7,060 nucleotides of DNA, taken from the NCBI GenBank assembly GCA_025964295.1, contig JAOPZD010000256.1, forward strand, positions 1 to 7,060. The letters run 5' to 3'. The notes beneath the pieces were generated by a model. The model was not told where the DNA came from, did not search any database, and was given only the letters and a program-made list of their open reading frames with translations. Made by a program: the position numbers and the translations under genes. Positions 6,911 to 7,060 of the stretch are shown here, piece by piece. The DNA comes from Conexibacter sp. Lineage in GTDB: Bacteria > Actinomycetota > Thermoleophilia > Solirubrobacterales > Solirubrobacteraceae. Numbering within the stretch: position 1 is the first letter of the stretch; each line of letters begins with the position of its first letter.

Positions 6911-7060
6911 CGGTGGCCCTCGGAGGCGACCTGCACGATCGAGGCGTCGATGAGCCACTCGACCGGCGCGACGTCGTCGGTGTAGACGCGGCCGCCGCGC
7001 AGCGGCGGGGCGATCCGCGCGGCGGCCGTCCGGGCCAGGCCGTCGAGGGCGGGCGGGATC
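6907..7060 (-). CDS. C-terminal end of a spermidine synthase-like protein (partial)
   Basis: One minus-strand frame is open from the window edge to a TGA at 6909-6907 and encodes the last 50 residues. It contains GGRVYTDDVAPVEWLIDASIV (the 21 residues from 22 to 42 of the visible part). A TDD-x-APVEWL segment near the C-terminus is typical of spermidine synthase-like methyltransferase-fold proteins, including the fused MFS/spermidine synthase proteins common in actinobacteria. The visible part does not reach the cofactor-binding core, so activity and the presence of membrane helices cannot be judged. It overlaps the ltrA-like GTG start by GTGA, so the two genes are probably one operon. Confidence 0.6.
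   Translation of the reverse strand, partial: IPPALDGLARTAAARIAPPLRGGRVYTDDVAPVEWLIDASIVQVASEGHR

Noticed and set aside
5792..6985. A 397-codon plus-strand open frame opposite the LtrA-like gene
   Set aside because: Composition is arginine/aspartate/glutamine-rich, typical of the complement of hydrophobic GC-rich codons.

Overview
The window is about 7 kb of very GC-rich bacterial chromosome (well above 70% G+C by eye). Codon third positions are almost always G or C, and genes are joined by ATGA/GTGA stop-start overlaps. Two promoters appear to give leaderless or nearly leaderless mRNAs. This suits a high-GC actinobacterium. The protein style would fit the Thermoleophilia/Solirubrobacterales, but that placement is inference and no marker gene is present to prove it.

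Layout. Plus strand, 1-3767: the alanine-rich tail of an unidentified gene (1-51); bioD, dethiobiotin synthetase (74-760); a VOC/glyoxalase-fold protein overlapping bioD by ATGA (757-1170); a 565-residue phospholipase D-superfamily protein with its own likely leaderless promoter (1224-2921); a RidA/YjgF-fold protein with a strong Shine-Dalgarno (2984-3370); and a second VOC protein of a different subfamily (3378-3767). Minus strand, 7060-3789: the C-terminal end of a spermidine-synthase-like protein (7060-6907); an LtrA-family membrane protein starting at a GTG that overlaps the previous stop (6910-5777); a 14-helix DHA2-type MFS drug exporter (5740-4247); and a MarR-family repressor overlapping the exporter by ATGA (4250-3789). 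The two halves converge across a 21-bp gap at 3768-3788. No gap without a gene exceeds 62 bp. I see no tRNA, rRNA, CRISPR array, insertion sequence or phage gene.

How the genes fit together. bioD catalyses the penultimate step of biotin synthesis, and the upstream tail may belong to another bio gene, but 16 residues cannot show it. The exporter and MarR regulator form an autoregulated efflux operon. A near-perfect TTGACG-17-TAATAT promoter lies just upstream of the exporter, and an imperfect 21-bp palindrome covers its -10 box, as expected of a MarR operator. This is the best-supported regulatory unit in the window.

I do not see a clear undescribed system. The most open-ended item is the phospholipase D-like protein: it has two HKD motifs, an apparent fibronectin-III-like N-terminal domain and no signal peptide, and its substrate is unknown. 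The RidA-like protein also departs from canonical RidA at two active-site positions.
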